Origin: Rufibacter hautae | Lineage (GTDB): Bacteria > Bacteroidota > Bacteroidia > Cytophagales > Hymenobacteraceae | Assembly: GCF_008271695.1 (NCBI RefSeq) | Contig: NZ_VKKY01000003.1 | Span: 1 to 64,000 of the forward strand | Direction: 5' to 3' | Length of the DNA stretch: 64,000 nucleotides | Part shown: positions 47,463-55,012 of the stretch, piece by piece | Layout: each line of letters begins with the position of its first letter | Numbering within the stretch: the stretch's first letter is position 1 | Program-made: the position numbers and the translations under genes | The notes under the pieces: generated by a model | What the model was told of the DNA's origin: nothing | What the model saw: only the letters and a program-made list of their open reading frames with translations | Database searches by the model: none

Positions 47463-49914
47463 GGGAGGGGACATCTTGGGGCGCGGTATCGCCGGCTAAG
47501 ATCAGGTTCTTCAGTTTTTGGTACATAAAAGAAATCACCAGCAGGAGTAGGCCTAAGCAGATAAAAGCCGCGATTTTTCCGCCTTCAGACATGTCGCGCA
47601 CGTCAAACAGGAAGAGTTTCAGCAACGTGAGAAAGAACAGGGTAAGGGAGATTATCCGGAGGGTTTTGACTTTCCGGGACATGCCCACCAGCATGAGTCC
47701 GAACGAGATCACACCCCACAGAATGGGGAACCCAATCTTGCGAATGTGGCGCAAAGATTCATAGAGTTCTTCGGAAGTTGGGTGGGAGGTCAGGAGCCAG
47801 ACGTGCTCCAACTCCGCGCTGAGCAGAAAAACCCCGGCCGCACTGGCTAGCCAAAGACTTCCCTGCCCCAGCCGGCTGGTAAACCCGAACTGTTGCTGCA
47901 CTTTCCGGAGAACCGCCACCAGGAGCAGCACCAAAGAAAGCAAAGGCAGGTAGTGAAACAGAAAGGCCGTGAACGTTTCACTTTGGTTGAAAAGGTAGCC
48001 GTTCCGGATATAAGTGGTAGAAGGCTGCAGGTTGGTCATATAGGCCAGCGAAGCCACCACCGATGCTCCCATCACAAGCCAACCGTACACAGGGTTGGCC
48101 AGCCGTTGGCTCCACCACAGCAGCCCCAGCAGGAACAGGTAATGGAAAAAGCCCAAGGCCAGCACCTGCACATCGCCGCTGAAAGTGGAATGCGCCAGTT
48201 GGTGCTGCAACTCCAGCAGAAGCACCAGGTATAGGAAAAGCACCAGCACACTACCCACGGTTTTCCGGTAAACGCCCATGAATCTACCCTGGTTTGTATT
48301 TAGGTTCTCCCTCCCTAGAAGCCACCAGGTGCCCGCCAATGACGCCACAGATACCGTCCCGGTGATGAACAGTTTGTTGAGGAGCAGAGGCAAACCTTCG
48401 CGGGAAATGGAGTAGTCCAGCCAGTCCATGACCAAGCTGCCCAGCATGAGCACCAGCACCAGCACCGAGGCGTATTTCATGAGCTGAATCCCGGACCGTT
48501 GCGAGAGCCAGAGCAACAGCACCGCCTCCAGTGCCCAGAACAGCGTGATGTAATTTCCCTCCAACTGAATGGGCGCCGACAAACTCAGGAACGTCAATAC
48601 CAGCCCGATGAGCAGGTACACCAGGTTGCGGTCCACGCGTTTGCTGCGGTACAATCCGTAGGCGAAGGCGAAGTTAAAGACGCCCAGCAGAATGGTGAAC
48701 AAGCCCCGATAACTGCCGCCCGCCAGCTGAGACATCACGTACATCCCCACGCCGTAATACAGAAACGTGTTGCTCAACAGCATCATGATCTCGGGCCCGG
48801 TGAAGCGGCGGCGCTCCTTTACGTTGTAGATGATGGTCATTAAAAAGAACACCAGGTAAAAGAGCGTCGCGAAGACCAGCGCGCCCACGTAAGGCGGATT
48901 GGGCATGCCCTGCACACGGGTGGCAAACCAACTACCGTACAGCACAATGGTGAACCCGTAGGCAATAAGGTTGAGCAGGTTCCACTTTTTAAAGTATGCC
49001 AGCACCAGAATGCCCACGTTCAACAATAGGATAAAGACGAAGAGCACCACGTAATTACCCTCGCCGGTACTCACCATGAACGGACTGCCAAACCCACCAA
49101 TTAAAGCCAGCACGGCCAATTCCATGCGGTCATAGGCGATGGACAGGAAGATGGTAAAACCTGTGATGGCCACCATGAGCACAAAGGCCACCGGCTGGCT
49201 GAAAATCTGGTACTCATGGAACGCGATGGCGATGGTAAAGTACAGCACCGCCATACCGCCGCCAATCAGCACCGAGCTGAAAGCCTTGTATTCTTTCCGT
49301 AACCGATGCGCCACGCCCAGCAAGGCACCGCCCGCCAGCAACCCAATGGCCACGCGGCCAATCTCGTTTATCCAGTCCTGGTCAATGGCATACTTCACGA
49401 AGAACCCAATGCCCAGCACCAGAATGGCAATCCCCAGCTTGTTGATAAGGTTCTCCCCGATGAATTTCTCCCAGTCCAGCTTGCGCGAAAAAATAGACGG
49501 TTTGCTTGGGGCAGGTTCCGAATCCTGGAAGACAGTAGCCTCCCGGGTTGTCATGAAAGCTGCCACAGTAACCGATTCTGGTTCCGGAGTAGGAGAGAGC
49601 ATCCCTGCCGATGAAAGCACCTCTGGCAAAATAGGTTCTACCACCGGAGGCGGCACAGGAGCCGAAAGTGGCCCAGTTGGAGCATGGGTTTCTTCTGAGG
49701 CGAAAGCAGTTTGAGTGGAGGCATCCCGGCGGGCTGCCGCTGCCGCCGCATCTATAGGCGGGCGCATGGTGGAGCGGCTGACCTGTTCCCGCAGCCGGGC
49801 CAATTCTTCCCGCACTTCCTGCATGTCTTGGTGGTGCTGCAGCAAATGTCTGGAGACCCTGGTCCCGAACCAGAGCGCCAATACCACCAACACCAAAAGC
49901 AGAAAGATTTCCAT
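47452..49914 (-). CDS. DUF2339 polytopic membrane protein
   Basis: An 820-residue inner-membrane protein. After one N-terminal membrane segment, a helix with coiled-coil character (residues about 28-50) and a low-complexity Pro/Ser/Glu stretch (about 60-140), roughly 20 or more hydrophobic segments fill the rest. The conserved DUF2339 beginning WEKFIGENLINKLGIAILVLGIGFFVKYAI sits at about residue 150, followed by IGLLAGGALL and GGGMAVLYFT. Function is unknown. It is the first gene of a minus-strand operon with DUF3999 and the interrupted exported protein; the stop of this gene overlaps the DUF3999 start. Confidence 0.88.
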   Translation of the reverse strand: MEIFLLLVLVVLALWFGTRVSRHLLQHHQDMQEVREELARLREQVSRSTMRPPIDAAAAAARRDASTQTAFASEETHAPTGPLSAPVPPPVVEPILPEVLSSAGMLSPTPEPESVTVAAFMTTREATVFQDSEPAPSKPSIFSRKLDWEKFIGENLINKLGIAILVLGIGFFVKYAIDQDWINEIGRVAIGLLAGGALLGVAHRLRKEYKAFSSVLIGGGMAVLYFTIAIAFHEYQIFSQPVAFVLMVAITGFTIFLSIAYDRMELAVLALIGGFGSPFMVSTGEGNYVVLFVFILLLNVGILVLAYFKKWNLLNLIAYGFTIVLYGSWFATRVQGMPNPPYVGALVFATLFYLVFFLMTIIYNVKERRRFTGPEIMMLLSNTFLYYGVGMYVMSQLAGGSYRGLFTILLGVFNFAFAYGLYRSKRVDRNLVYLLIGLVLTFLSLSAPIQLEGNYITLFWALEAVLLLWLSQRSGIQLMKYASVLVLVLMLGSLVMDWLDYSISREGLPLLLNKLFITGTVSVASLAGTWWLLGRENLNTNQGRFMGVYRKTVGSVLVLFLYLVLLLELQHQLAHSTFSGDVQVLALGFFHYLFLLGLLWWSQRLANPVYGWLVMGASVVASLAYMTNLQPSTTYIRNGYLFNQSETFTAFLFHYLPLLSLVLLLVAVLRKVQQQFGFTSRLGQGSLWLASAAGVFLLSAELEHVWLLTSHPTSEELYESLRHIRKIGFPILWGVISFGLMLVGMSRKVKTLRIISLTLFFLTLLKLFLFDVRDMSEGGKIAAFICLGLLLLVISFMYQKLKNLILAGDTAPQDVPSHEA

Positions 49915-50014
49915 AGAAGCCTGTTATAGTCTAGGCTCTATATTACAATTTAATCCTGAGAAACAAAGAGCAGCGTGGTGAGCGGTGGCTGGTGAAATCG
50001 GTCTTAGGGACTTG

Positions 50015-50050
50015 GTTTAGGCTTAATTTTCTGAAATCACCTTAAAAACG
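50015..50050. repeat. Interspersed palindrome copy 17
   Basis: Left arm GTTTAGGCTTA, core ATTTTCTGAAAT, right arm CACCTTAAAAACG. The stop codon of the flavoprotein gene (50042-50044) lies within the right arm. Confidence 0.65.
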
Positions 50051-50950
50051 CTCCTCAATCAGTTCTTTGTTAATGGCGGCTCCGGCCATGGTTCCGGCAG
50101 CGGTAGCCATGGAAACCGACCGCATCATCATGGTGGCATCGCCGGCCGCGTAAATCCCGGGCACCGTTGTTTTCTGAAGCATGTCTACTTTCAGGTGGCC
50201 CGCCTGGGTGAGTTCACATCCCAGTTCCTGCGGCAAAGGGCAGTGCTGCGAAAAAGCGGGTCTGGCGTAGATGGCCTTCAAGGGCAGGGTAGAGCCATCG
50301 GTGAAAAGTACGTTTTGCAGATAACCCTGGGCATGGCGCAACTTGGCGATTTCCCGTTCCTCAACAGGAACCTGGTGCTGTTGCAAAACCAGTACCTGTT
50401 CGTCTGTAAGCGTGTGGTTCCCGTTCGTAAGCACCGTGATGTTGGATGACCAGTTAGAAATCAGTTTAGCCAGTTCAAAGGCCATGTCGCCGTTGGCCCA
50501 AATGCCAAGCTCCTGCTGACGAACCTCGTAGCCATGGCAATAGGGGCAGTGCAGCACCGAGATGCCCCAACACGCCGCGAAGCCTTCCATCTCAGGCATA
50601 TGGTCTTTCACGCCCGTCGTGAATAAGAGTTTGCTGCCCTTGAAAGTAATTCCTGCCTCAGTGCTTACCTCAAATGCCTGGTTCTGCCCGGCTACCCGCA
50701 CGGCTTTACCCACTTCTAGAATGACCGTGGGATAAGCCAACACCTGTTCCCTCGCTTTCTGCGCAATAGCGGCCGGAGTCTCACCGTCTTGGGTAAGAAA
50801 GTTGTGCGAGTGCGGGGTTTGCTGGTTACAGGGCTGCCCACTGTCTAGCACCAAAACGCTCCGCAGTGACCGCCCCAAGGCCATCGCTGCAGAGAGACCT
50901 GCGTAACTTCCCCCGATGATGATGACGTCAAATTCCTTTGTTTCTGCCAT
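50042..50950 (-). CDS. Thioredoxin-reductase-like NAD(P)/FAD oxidoreductase
   Basis: A 302-residue flavoprotein. An N-terminal FAD-binding GGSYAGLSAAMALGR (after DVIIIGG) is followed by a central NAD(P)-like domain with a disulfide pair Cys135-Cys138 in LHCPYCHGYE, and a C-terminal FAD segment GIYAAGDATMMM. This layout is that of low-molecular-weight thioredoxin reductases. The CPYC pair and missing parts of the NADPH motif suggest a thioredoxin-reductase-like protein whose partner is unknown. The gene is divergent from the Fur-family regulator; its promoter -33 lies in the operator palindrome, so control by that regulator is likely. Its stop codon lies in a repeat copy. Confidence 0.88.
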   Translation of the reverse strand: MAETKEFDVIIIGGSYAGLSAAMALGRSLRSVLVLDSGQPCNQQTPHSHNFLTQDGETPAAIAQKAREQVLAYPTVILEVGKAVRVAGQNQAFEVSTEAGITFKGSKLLFTTGVKDHMPEMEGFAACWGISVLHCPYCHGYEVRQQELGIWANGDMAFELAKLISNWSSNITVLTNGNHTLTDEQVLVLQQHQVPVEEREIAKLRHAQGYLQNVLFTDGSTLPLKAIYARPAFSQHCPLPQELGCELTQAGHLKVDMLQKTTVPGIYAAGDATMMMRSVSMATAAGTMAGAAINKELIEERF

Positions 50951-51038
50951 GACAATATAAGTTTAAAGGCCACCCTGAAAAGCACGATCCGGATTCGGGA
51001 CGTGGCTTTTAGGAGATGCCTGGGTGAATTGTGTTTGG

Positions 51039-51068
51039 CAAATGTAGAAAAGTTTTTTATTATTGCAA
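51039..51068 (-). promoter_or_regulatory. Promoter of the flavoprotein gene
   Basis: On the minus strand, TTG at 51066-51068, exactly 19 bases, then TACATTTG at 51039-51046: a full Bacteroidetes promoter. The -33 lies within the operator at 51060-51082. The untranslated leader would be about 85 bases. Confidence 0.7.
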
Positions 51069-51082
51069 CATTGTTGCAATAA
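51060..51082. promoter_or_regulatory. Palindromic operator for the Fur-family regulator
   Basis: Perfect 10-base arms TTATTGCAAC and GTTGCAATAA around ATT, in the divergent gap and 3 bases before the regulator ATG. It overlaps the -33 of the opposite promoter. Size and symmetry fit a Fur/Zur/PerR box; which one is not determined by the sequence. Confidence 0.75.
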
Positions 51083-51085
51083 GAG

Positions 51086-51463
51086 ATGAAAAGACGAAGC
51101 ACCCCCGCCCAGCAAGCCATTCTAAACATGCTCAAAGCCGCCGACTCGGCGCTGAGCCAGGACATGATTGAGCAGCAGTTAAAAGGAGAAACCGACCGGG
51201 TCACCATTTACCGGGTCTTGAACCGTTTTTGCGAAGACGGCCTAGCCCACCGGATTACCTCAGACGAGGGGAAGTTCTACTTCGCGCTCTGCAAGAACTG
51301 CCAGCAGCAACACCATACCCATGACCATTTCCACTTCCGGTGCCTGTCTTGCCAGAAAGTAGAGTGTCTGGAGGAAAAAGTGAAAGTGAGTTTGCCCCTG
51401 GGCTATTCCGCCGCCAATGTGAATTGCTGGGTTTCTGGCTATTGCGCCAATTGCAGTGCGTGA
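51086..51463 (+). CDS. Fur-family transcriptional regulator (Zur/PerR-like)
   Basis: A 125-residue regulator. The winged-helix DNA-binding half (residues 1-65) contains the RVTIYRVLNRFCEDGLAHRI recognition helix and wing. The dimerisation half has a His-rich stretch HHTHDHFHF (76-84) and two CxxC pairs for the structural zinc: Cys86-Cys89 and Cys120-Cys123. Length is shorter than typical Fur. His-richness and the TTGCAAC-type operator suggest zinc sensing (Zur), while the divergent redox flavoprotein would also suit PerR, so the metal or signal is open. The operator lies right upstream, so autoregulation is likely. A MITE-like hairpin begins 6 bases after the stop. Confidence 0.88.
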   Translation: MKRRSTPAQQAILNMLKAADSALSQDMIEQQLKGETDRVTIYRVLNRFCEDGLAHRITSDEGKFYFALCKNCQQQHHTHDHFHFRCLSCQKVECLEEKVKVSLPLGYSAANVNCWVSGYCANCSA

Positions 51464-51468
51464 TAAGA

Positions 51469-51544
51469 AGTAGGGGCAATCCCTTGTGGTTGCCCTTATG
51501 CAGTGGAAAATGTAAAAGGGCAACCACAAGGGATTGCCCCTACT
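51469..51544. mobile_element. MITE-like hairpin element C
   Basis: Perfect 29-base arms (51469-51497 and 51516-51544) around an 18-base loop. The ends read AGTAGGGGCAATCCCTTG. Palindromes of the kind GTAGGGGC-N-CCCTTG are known as dispersed repeats in other bacteria. There is no coding content. It begins directly after the regulator gene and could also form an mRNA 3' hairpin. Confidence 0.75.
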
Positions 51545-51592
51545 GTCCAGAATCGCTGAACTACAAACTCGCGCTGGCGGAAGCCATTGCTG

Positions 51593-51627
51593 CTTTTAGC
51601 TTGTTTTCTGAGAAATGGCTTAAAAAC
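51593..51627. repeat. Interspersed palindrome copy 18
   Basis: Left arm CTTTTAGCTTG, core TTTTCTGAGAAA, right arm TGGCTTAAAAAC, in the convergent gap between the regulator and sod. Confidence 0.65.
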
Positions 51628-51650
51628 AAACCTAAATCAACTGGAAACAA

Positions 51651-51680
51651 AAAGGCCTCACCAGTGAAGGAGAGGCCTTT
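51651..51680 (-). terminator. Terminator of the sod gene
   Basis: 9-base arms AAAGGCCTC (51651-51659) and GAGGCCTTT (51672-51680), 24 bases past the stop on the minus strand and followed by TTTTTG on that strand. Confidence 0.8.
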
Positions 51681-51704
51681 CAGAAGATTTAAAATCTAAT
51701 TTGC

Positions 51705-52316
51705 TTAGCCGTTGGCTTGGGCGTAACGGCGGTTTACTTCGTCCCAGTTGATGAGGTTGAAGAATGCCGTGATGTACTCAGGTCTGCGGTTCTGGTATTT
51801 GAGGTAGTAGGCGTGCTCCCAAACGTCTAAGCCCAGGATTGGAACGCCACCGCAAGAGTCAACGCCTTCCATAAGTGGATTGTCTTGGTTGGCGGTAGAG
51901 CAGATGGCCACAGAGCCACCTTCCACTGCGCAAAGCCAGGCCCAGCCAGATCCAAAACGGGTAGTAGCGGCTTTGGTGAACTCTTCTTTGAACGCATCAA
52001 AAGAACCGAAGGCTCTGTCAATGGCTTCGGCTACCGGGCCAGTTGGGTTGCCGCCGCCGTTCGGGGCCAGGATGGTCCAGAACAGGTTGTGGTTGTAGAA
52101 ACCACCGCCGTTGTTGCGCACCGCCGGCGTCTTGGCTGCATCGCGCAGGATCTCCTCAATAGACTGATTCTCTTTCTCAGTGCCCTGGATCGCGTTGTTC
52201 AGGTTGGTAGTGTAGGCCTGGTGGTGCTTGGTATGGTGGATTTCCATGGTCTGGCGGTCGATGTGCGGCTCTAGCGCATCGTACGCATACGGAAGTTGCG
52301 GAAGTTCAAATGCCAT
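51705..52316 (-). CDS. Superoxide dismutase (Fe/Mn type)
   Basis: A 203-residue cytoplasmic enzyme that converts superoxide into oxygen and hydrogen peroxide. The four metal ligands are visible: His27 in EIHHTKHH, His76 in GFYNHNLFW, Asp164 and His168 in [12 protein letters not shown]. The length is normal and there is no signal peptide. The choice between iron and manganese cannot be made safely by eye. The gene has its own promoter (TATCTTTG on the minus strand, at the 3' end of tadA) and a terminator; it lies near a redox flavoprotein and Fur-family regulator but is not visibly tied to their operator. Confidence 0.96.
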   Translation of the reverse strand: MAFELPQLPYAYDALEPHIDRQTMEIHHTKHHQAYTTNLNNAIQGTEKENQSIEEILRDAAKTPAVRNNGGGFYNHNLFWTILAPNGGGNPTGPVAEAIDRAFGSFDAFKEEFTKAATTRFGSGWAWLCAVEGGSVAICSTANQDNPLMEGVDSCGGVPILGLDVWEHAYYLKYQNRRPEYITAFFNLINWDEVNRRYAQANG

Positions 52317-52373
52317 AGTTTTATGTGGTTTAGGTTAGAAATACAATGGTTCTGCTGTTAATACGGAACGGGC

Positions 52374-52381
52374 CAAAGATA
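52374..52381 (-). promoter_or_regulatory. -7 element of the sod promoter
   Basis: TATCTTTG on the minus strand matches TAnnTTTG; a TTTA rather than TTTG is found about 19 bases upstream, within the 3' end of tadA. The implied leader is about 55 bases. Confidence 0.55.
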
Positions 52382-52383
52382 AA

Positions 52384-52830
52384 CTAAATTCTTTTCGCTC
52401 TAAAGAAGTCGGTCATCAATTGGGCGCACTCGTGGGCCATGATGCCCGTCACCAGTTCGGTCTTGGGGTGCAGCAGGTTTACGCCGGTTCTCCGGTAGCC
52501 GCGTTTCTCGTCAGAGGTGGCGTACACAATGCGTTTGAGCTGGCTCCAATAGCTGGCGCCGGCGCACATGACGCAGGGTTCCACAGTCACGTAGAGGGTG
52601 CAGTCGTGCAGGTATTTGTTGCCCAAATGATTGGCGGCGGCGGTGAAGGCCAGCATCTCGGCGTGGGCGGTGACGTCGTTGAGTTTCTCGGTTTGGTTGT
52701 AGGCGCGCGCGATGATCTTGTTCTGGCACACCACCACGGCACCAATGGGAATCTCGCCCTCTTCCAGGGCGTATTGCGCTTGCTTGTAGGCCTCGCGCAT
52801 GAAATGTTCGTCTGAATGGATGCTTAACAC
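52384..52830 (-). CDS. tadA: tRNA adenosine(34) deaminase TadA
   Basis: A 148-residue zinc deaminase that converts the wobble adenosine of tRNA(Arg) to inosine. His56 and Glu58 in TAHAEML and the PCxxC site Pro84-Cys85-x-x-Cys88 in VEPCVMCAGA bind and activate the zinc water; the family's GEIPIGAVVV beginning is present. The first codon is GTG; a start at Met11 (52800) is also possible. A guanine or cytosine deaminase of the same fold is the alternative, but length and the C-terminal FFRAKR segment favour TadA. Followed by the sod gene on the same strand with its own promoter. Confidence 0.92.
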   Translation of the reverse strand: MLSIHSDEHFMREAYKQAQYALEEGEIPIGAVVVCQNKIIARAYNQTEKLNDVTAHAEMLAFTAAANHLGNKYLHDCTLYVTVEPCVMCAGASYWSQLKRIVYATSDEKRGYRRTGVNLLHPKTELVTGIMAHECAQLMTDFFRAKRI

Positions 52831-52896
52831 AAGATGAAGTTAATAGAAAACTAGCCTTTTTCTACTTTGGCAAGCTTTCTTTGGTTGTATAGAACG

Positions 52897-52936
52897 CATT
52901 TCGGGCCTGTTTTCTCTAAAACAGGCCCGAAACAGA
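52897..52936. repeat. Interspersed palindrome copy 19 (perfect arms)
   Basis: Perfect 15-base arms TTTCGGGCCTGTTTT (52899-52913) and complement (52918-52932), loop CTCT. It lies between tadA and the small exported protein gene, both minus strand. Confidence 0.85.
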
Positions 52937-52968
52937 AGCAGTTTTTCCGGTAAAGGAAATGAAAAGTA

Positions 52969-53520
52969 TTACTTCACAGAGGCGCTGGCCATGACGGCTT
53001 GGGCGGTTTGCTGCCATTCTTTCTGCAGTTGCACCGGCGCGTTGAAGCTGAAGATGAGCATTTGGTCTTTCTGGAACGTGTACTGGATGAGCGTGTACTT
53101 GCGAACCGGCGCCATGTTGCGGCTCCGGCGCTCATCGCGCATGGTAGAGACAAACTCATACACCAGAAAATCGCGGCCATTGATGGTTTGCTTCTCTTGG
53201 CGCAGGAACTGCACCTCGGTGAACATGCGCTGAATGGAGGCCTTATAGAAAGGCAGCAGGATGTTGATGTCCTCGGCGGGGAACGTGCTGGGGCGCTGGT
53301 TTACGCTGATGTCCACGTTGCCGTCTGGGCTGGTGTACACCCCCAAAGGTTTGCGGGCCGCCGGGTATTCGCGCGCGATCCCGTCGTCTGGCATCACGTC
53401 AAAGTTCTGCGGAATAGACAGGGTCACGTTCTTGGCCACTGTCACTTTTTTGAGTTTGGGGGCAAACGCCAGCAGCAGTAATAAAGGCAAGGCTAGCGTG
53501 AGCAGGTATTTTTTATTCAT
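52969..53520 (-). CDS. Small exported protein of unknown function
   Basis: A 183-residue protein with a strong N-terminal export segment (LLTLALPLLLLLAFAPK). The mature part begins VTVAKNVTLSIPQNFDVMPDDG and ends with ILIFSFNAPVQLQKEWQQTAQAVMASASVK-like strands and a helix (split here between FSFNAPVQL and QKEWQQTAQAV). This strand-helix layout resembles PsbP/Mog1-type small folds seen in Bacteroidetes exported proteins, but I cannot assign a family. No lipobox. It stands alone between tadA and a 446-base gap. Confidence 0.7.
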   Translation of the reverse strand: MNKKYLLTLALPLLLLLAFAPKLKKVTVAKNVTLSIPQNFDVMPDDGIAREYPAARKPLGVYTSPDGNVDISVNQRPSTFPAEDINILLPFYKASIQRMFTEVQFLRQEKQTINGRDFLVYEFVSTMRDERRSRNMAPVRKYTLIQYTFQKDQMLIFSFNAPVQLQKEWQQTAQAVMASASVK

Positions 53521-53641
53521 ATTCTGGGTAAAGGCATCTATGGTTTGGCTTAACAGCCGAATGCAAATATCAAGCCGTTAAGTTCCGGTGGGGCAAAGGT
53601 AGGCAGAAAGTGATTTTGAAGGTGAACCCCAAACGGAAAAA

Positions 53642-53662
53642 GCCCAACTAAAGTAGTTGGGC
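53642..53662 (-). terminator. Hairpin with T run on the minus strand
   Basis: 9-base arms GCCCAACTA and TAGTTGGGC around AAG; on the minus strand it is followed by TTTTTCC. No annotated minus-strand gene lies upstream of it, so what it would terminate is unclear. Confidence 0.6.
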
Positions 53663-53820
53663 ATTTATCGGTTGAAGAAAACTTACTTAAAATTAGCAAG
53701 TGGGGAAATGGAGGGACATTTCTCCGCTGGCGGGAGTGTCTACTTAACACTCATTCTTATTGGTAGATGAATTTTAAGAAATATTACAAGAATCCCTAAT
53801 TATTTCTGTTTTTTTTAAAA

Positions 53821-53870
53821 TACATCGATGTAGTATGGTTGATTTTGTAAAATATGTAGAACAATTGTTC
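53821..53870. promoter_or_regulatory. Two 12-base palindromes upstream of nuoA
   Basis: TACATCGATGTA (53821-53832) and GAACAATTGTTC (53859-53870) are perfect palindromes about 38 bases apart, ahead of the nuoA promoter. They are candidate operators; no regulator is identified. Confidence 0.4.
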
Positions 53871-53916
53871 GTTTGTCTAAATGGAAATTCAAACCAAAAG
53901 GCAAACTTCTTTTTAG

Positions 53917-53947
53917 TTTGAATCTTAGGTTTAAGTATCTACTTTTG
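53917..53947 (+). promoter_or_regulatory. Promoter of the nuo cluster
   Basis: TTTG at 53917-53920, exactly 19 bases, then TACTTTTG at 53940-53947: a full Bacteroidetes consensus promoter. The nuoA ATG follows 19 bases later. Confidence 0.85.
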
Positions 53948-53966
53948 CACCAAATATTTCTATAAT

Positions 53967-54350
53967 ATGGAAACAACTGCCCCTGCACAATATTTACCGG
54001 CCGATTATCTGCCCATCGTGATTCAATTTGTGGCGGCTTTGGGTTTTGTGGTCTTCTCCATGGTGGTGACGCACCTGATTGGGCCGAAGCGCAAAAGCCA
54101 GGTCAAAAACGCCTCCTGGGAGTGTGGTATTGAGTCCAAAGGCGATGCCCGTGCCCCTATTTCTATCAAGTATTTTCTGATTGCCATCCTGTTTGTACTT
54201 TTTGACGTGGAAGTAATCTTCCTGTATCCTTGGGCCGTGAACTTCAGAGCTTTGGGTCTGGACGGCTTTGTCTGGATGCTCATGTTCATGGGACTGCTCT
54301 TGACCGGTTTCTACTACGTGATCCGGAAAGGCGTTCTCAAGTGGGAATAG
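53967..54350 (+). CDS. nuoA: NADH-quinone oxidoreductase subunit A
   Basis: A 127-residue membrane subunit of complex I with three hydrophobic helices. The family motif lies in the loop after the first helix (KNASWECGIESKGDARAPISIKYFLIAI) and includes the conserved Cys near the quinone site, followed by LFDVEVIFLYPWAV. It is the first gene of the cluster behind a strong promoter. A repeat copy separates it from nuoB. Confidence 0.95.
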   Translation: METTAPAQYLPADYLPIVIQFVAALGFVVFSMVVTHLIGPKRKSQVKNASWECGIESKGDARAPISIKYFLIAILFVLFDVEVIFLYPWAVNFRALGLDGFVWMLMFMGLLLTGFYYVIRKGVLKWE

Positions 54351-54413
54351 CGTCAATAATCGTCGCGTAGGCGGCAAACTTTTACAAGCGAAAAAGTGTT
54401 CAGAGAGAGGCCG

Positions 54414-54450
54414 GTTCTTGGCCTGATTCTCTGAAAACTAAGCGAAAACG
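54414..54450. repeat. Interspersed palindrome copy 20
   Basis: Left arm GTTCTTGGCCTG, core ATTCTCTGAAAA, right arm CTAAGCGAAAACG. It lies between nuoA and nuoB, inside the transcription unit, 4 bases before the nuoB start. Confidence 0.6.
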
Positions 54451-54454
54451 ACTC

Positions 54455-55009
54455 ATGAGCGATAACAATAGCAATTTAACCATGGTAGACGCCCCAGAAG
54501 GGGTAGAAGGAACCGGCTTTTTCGCCACTTCCCTGGAGAAAGTAGTAGGTCTGGCCCGGAAGCACTCTTTGTGGCCGTTGCCGTTTGCTACCTCCTGCTG
54601 CGGTATTGAGTACATGGCTACCATGGGCTCGCACTACGATATTTCCCGTTTCGGGTCTGAGCGCCCAAGTTTCTCTCCCCGCCAGGCAGATTTGCTGATG
54701 GTGATGGGTACCATTGCTAAGAAAATGGGTCCGGTGGTGAAACAGGTGTACGAGCAGATGGCCGAGCCCCGTTGGGTGATCGCCGTAGGCGCCTGCGCTA
54801 CCAGCGGTGGTATCTTTGACTCTTACAGCGTGTTGCAAGGCATTGACCGCATTGTACCGGTAGACGTGTACGTGCCTGGTTGCCCGCCACGCCCTGAGCA
54901 GATTCTGGATGGCCTCATGCGCATTCAGGATTTAGCTGAGAACGAGTCGCTCCGCCGCCGGAACTCCCCGGAATATCAAGCATTACTGGCTTCTTACAAC
55001 ATTAAATAA
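54455..55009 (+). CDS. nuoB: NADH-quinone oxidoreductase subunit B
   Basis: A 184-residue peripheral subunit carrying the N2 [4Fe-4S] cluster that passes electrons to quinone. Ligands are visible in [11 protein letters not shown] (the Cys pair), GACATSGG and [10 protein letters not shown]. Length and order are typical. nuoC begins 3 bases after the stop. Confidence 0.97.
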   Translation: MSDNNSNLTMVDAPEGVEGTGFFATSLEKVVGLARKHSLWPLPFATSCCGIEYMATMGSHYDISRFGSERPSFSPRQADLLMVMGTIAKKMGPVVKQVYEQMAEPRWVIAVGACATSGGIFDSYSVLQGIDRIVPVDVYVPGCPPRPEQILDGLMRIQDLAENESLRRRNSPEYQALLASYNIK

Positions 55010-55012
55010 GGC

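Larger units (their letters stand above)
53521..53966. other. AT-rich regulatory gap upstream of the nuo cluster
   Basis: This 446-base gap contains a hairpin at 53642-53662, two perfect 12-base palindromes (53821-53832 and 53859-53870) and the nuoA promoter (53917-53947). The one short minus frame here (53550-53750) crosses the hairpin and has no family character. No RNA gene is recognised. Confidence 0.75.

Noticed and set aside
51340..51699. 119-codon plus-strand frame over the end of the Fur-family gene
   Set aside because: It is a shadow frame of the regulator that continues through the perfect hairpin element and the sod terminator.
53550..53750. 66-codon minus-strand frame upstream of nuoA
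   Set aside because: It crosses the hairpin at 53642-53662, is Pro/Phe-rich without pattern and overlaps an obvious regulatory gap.
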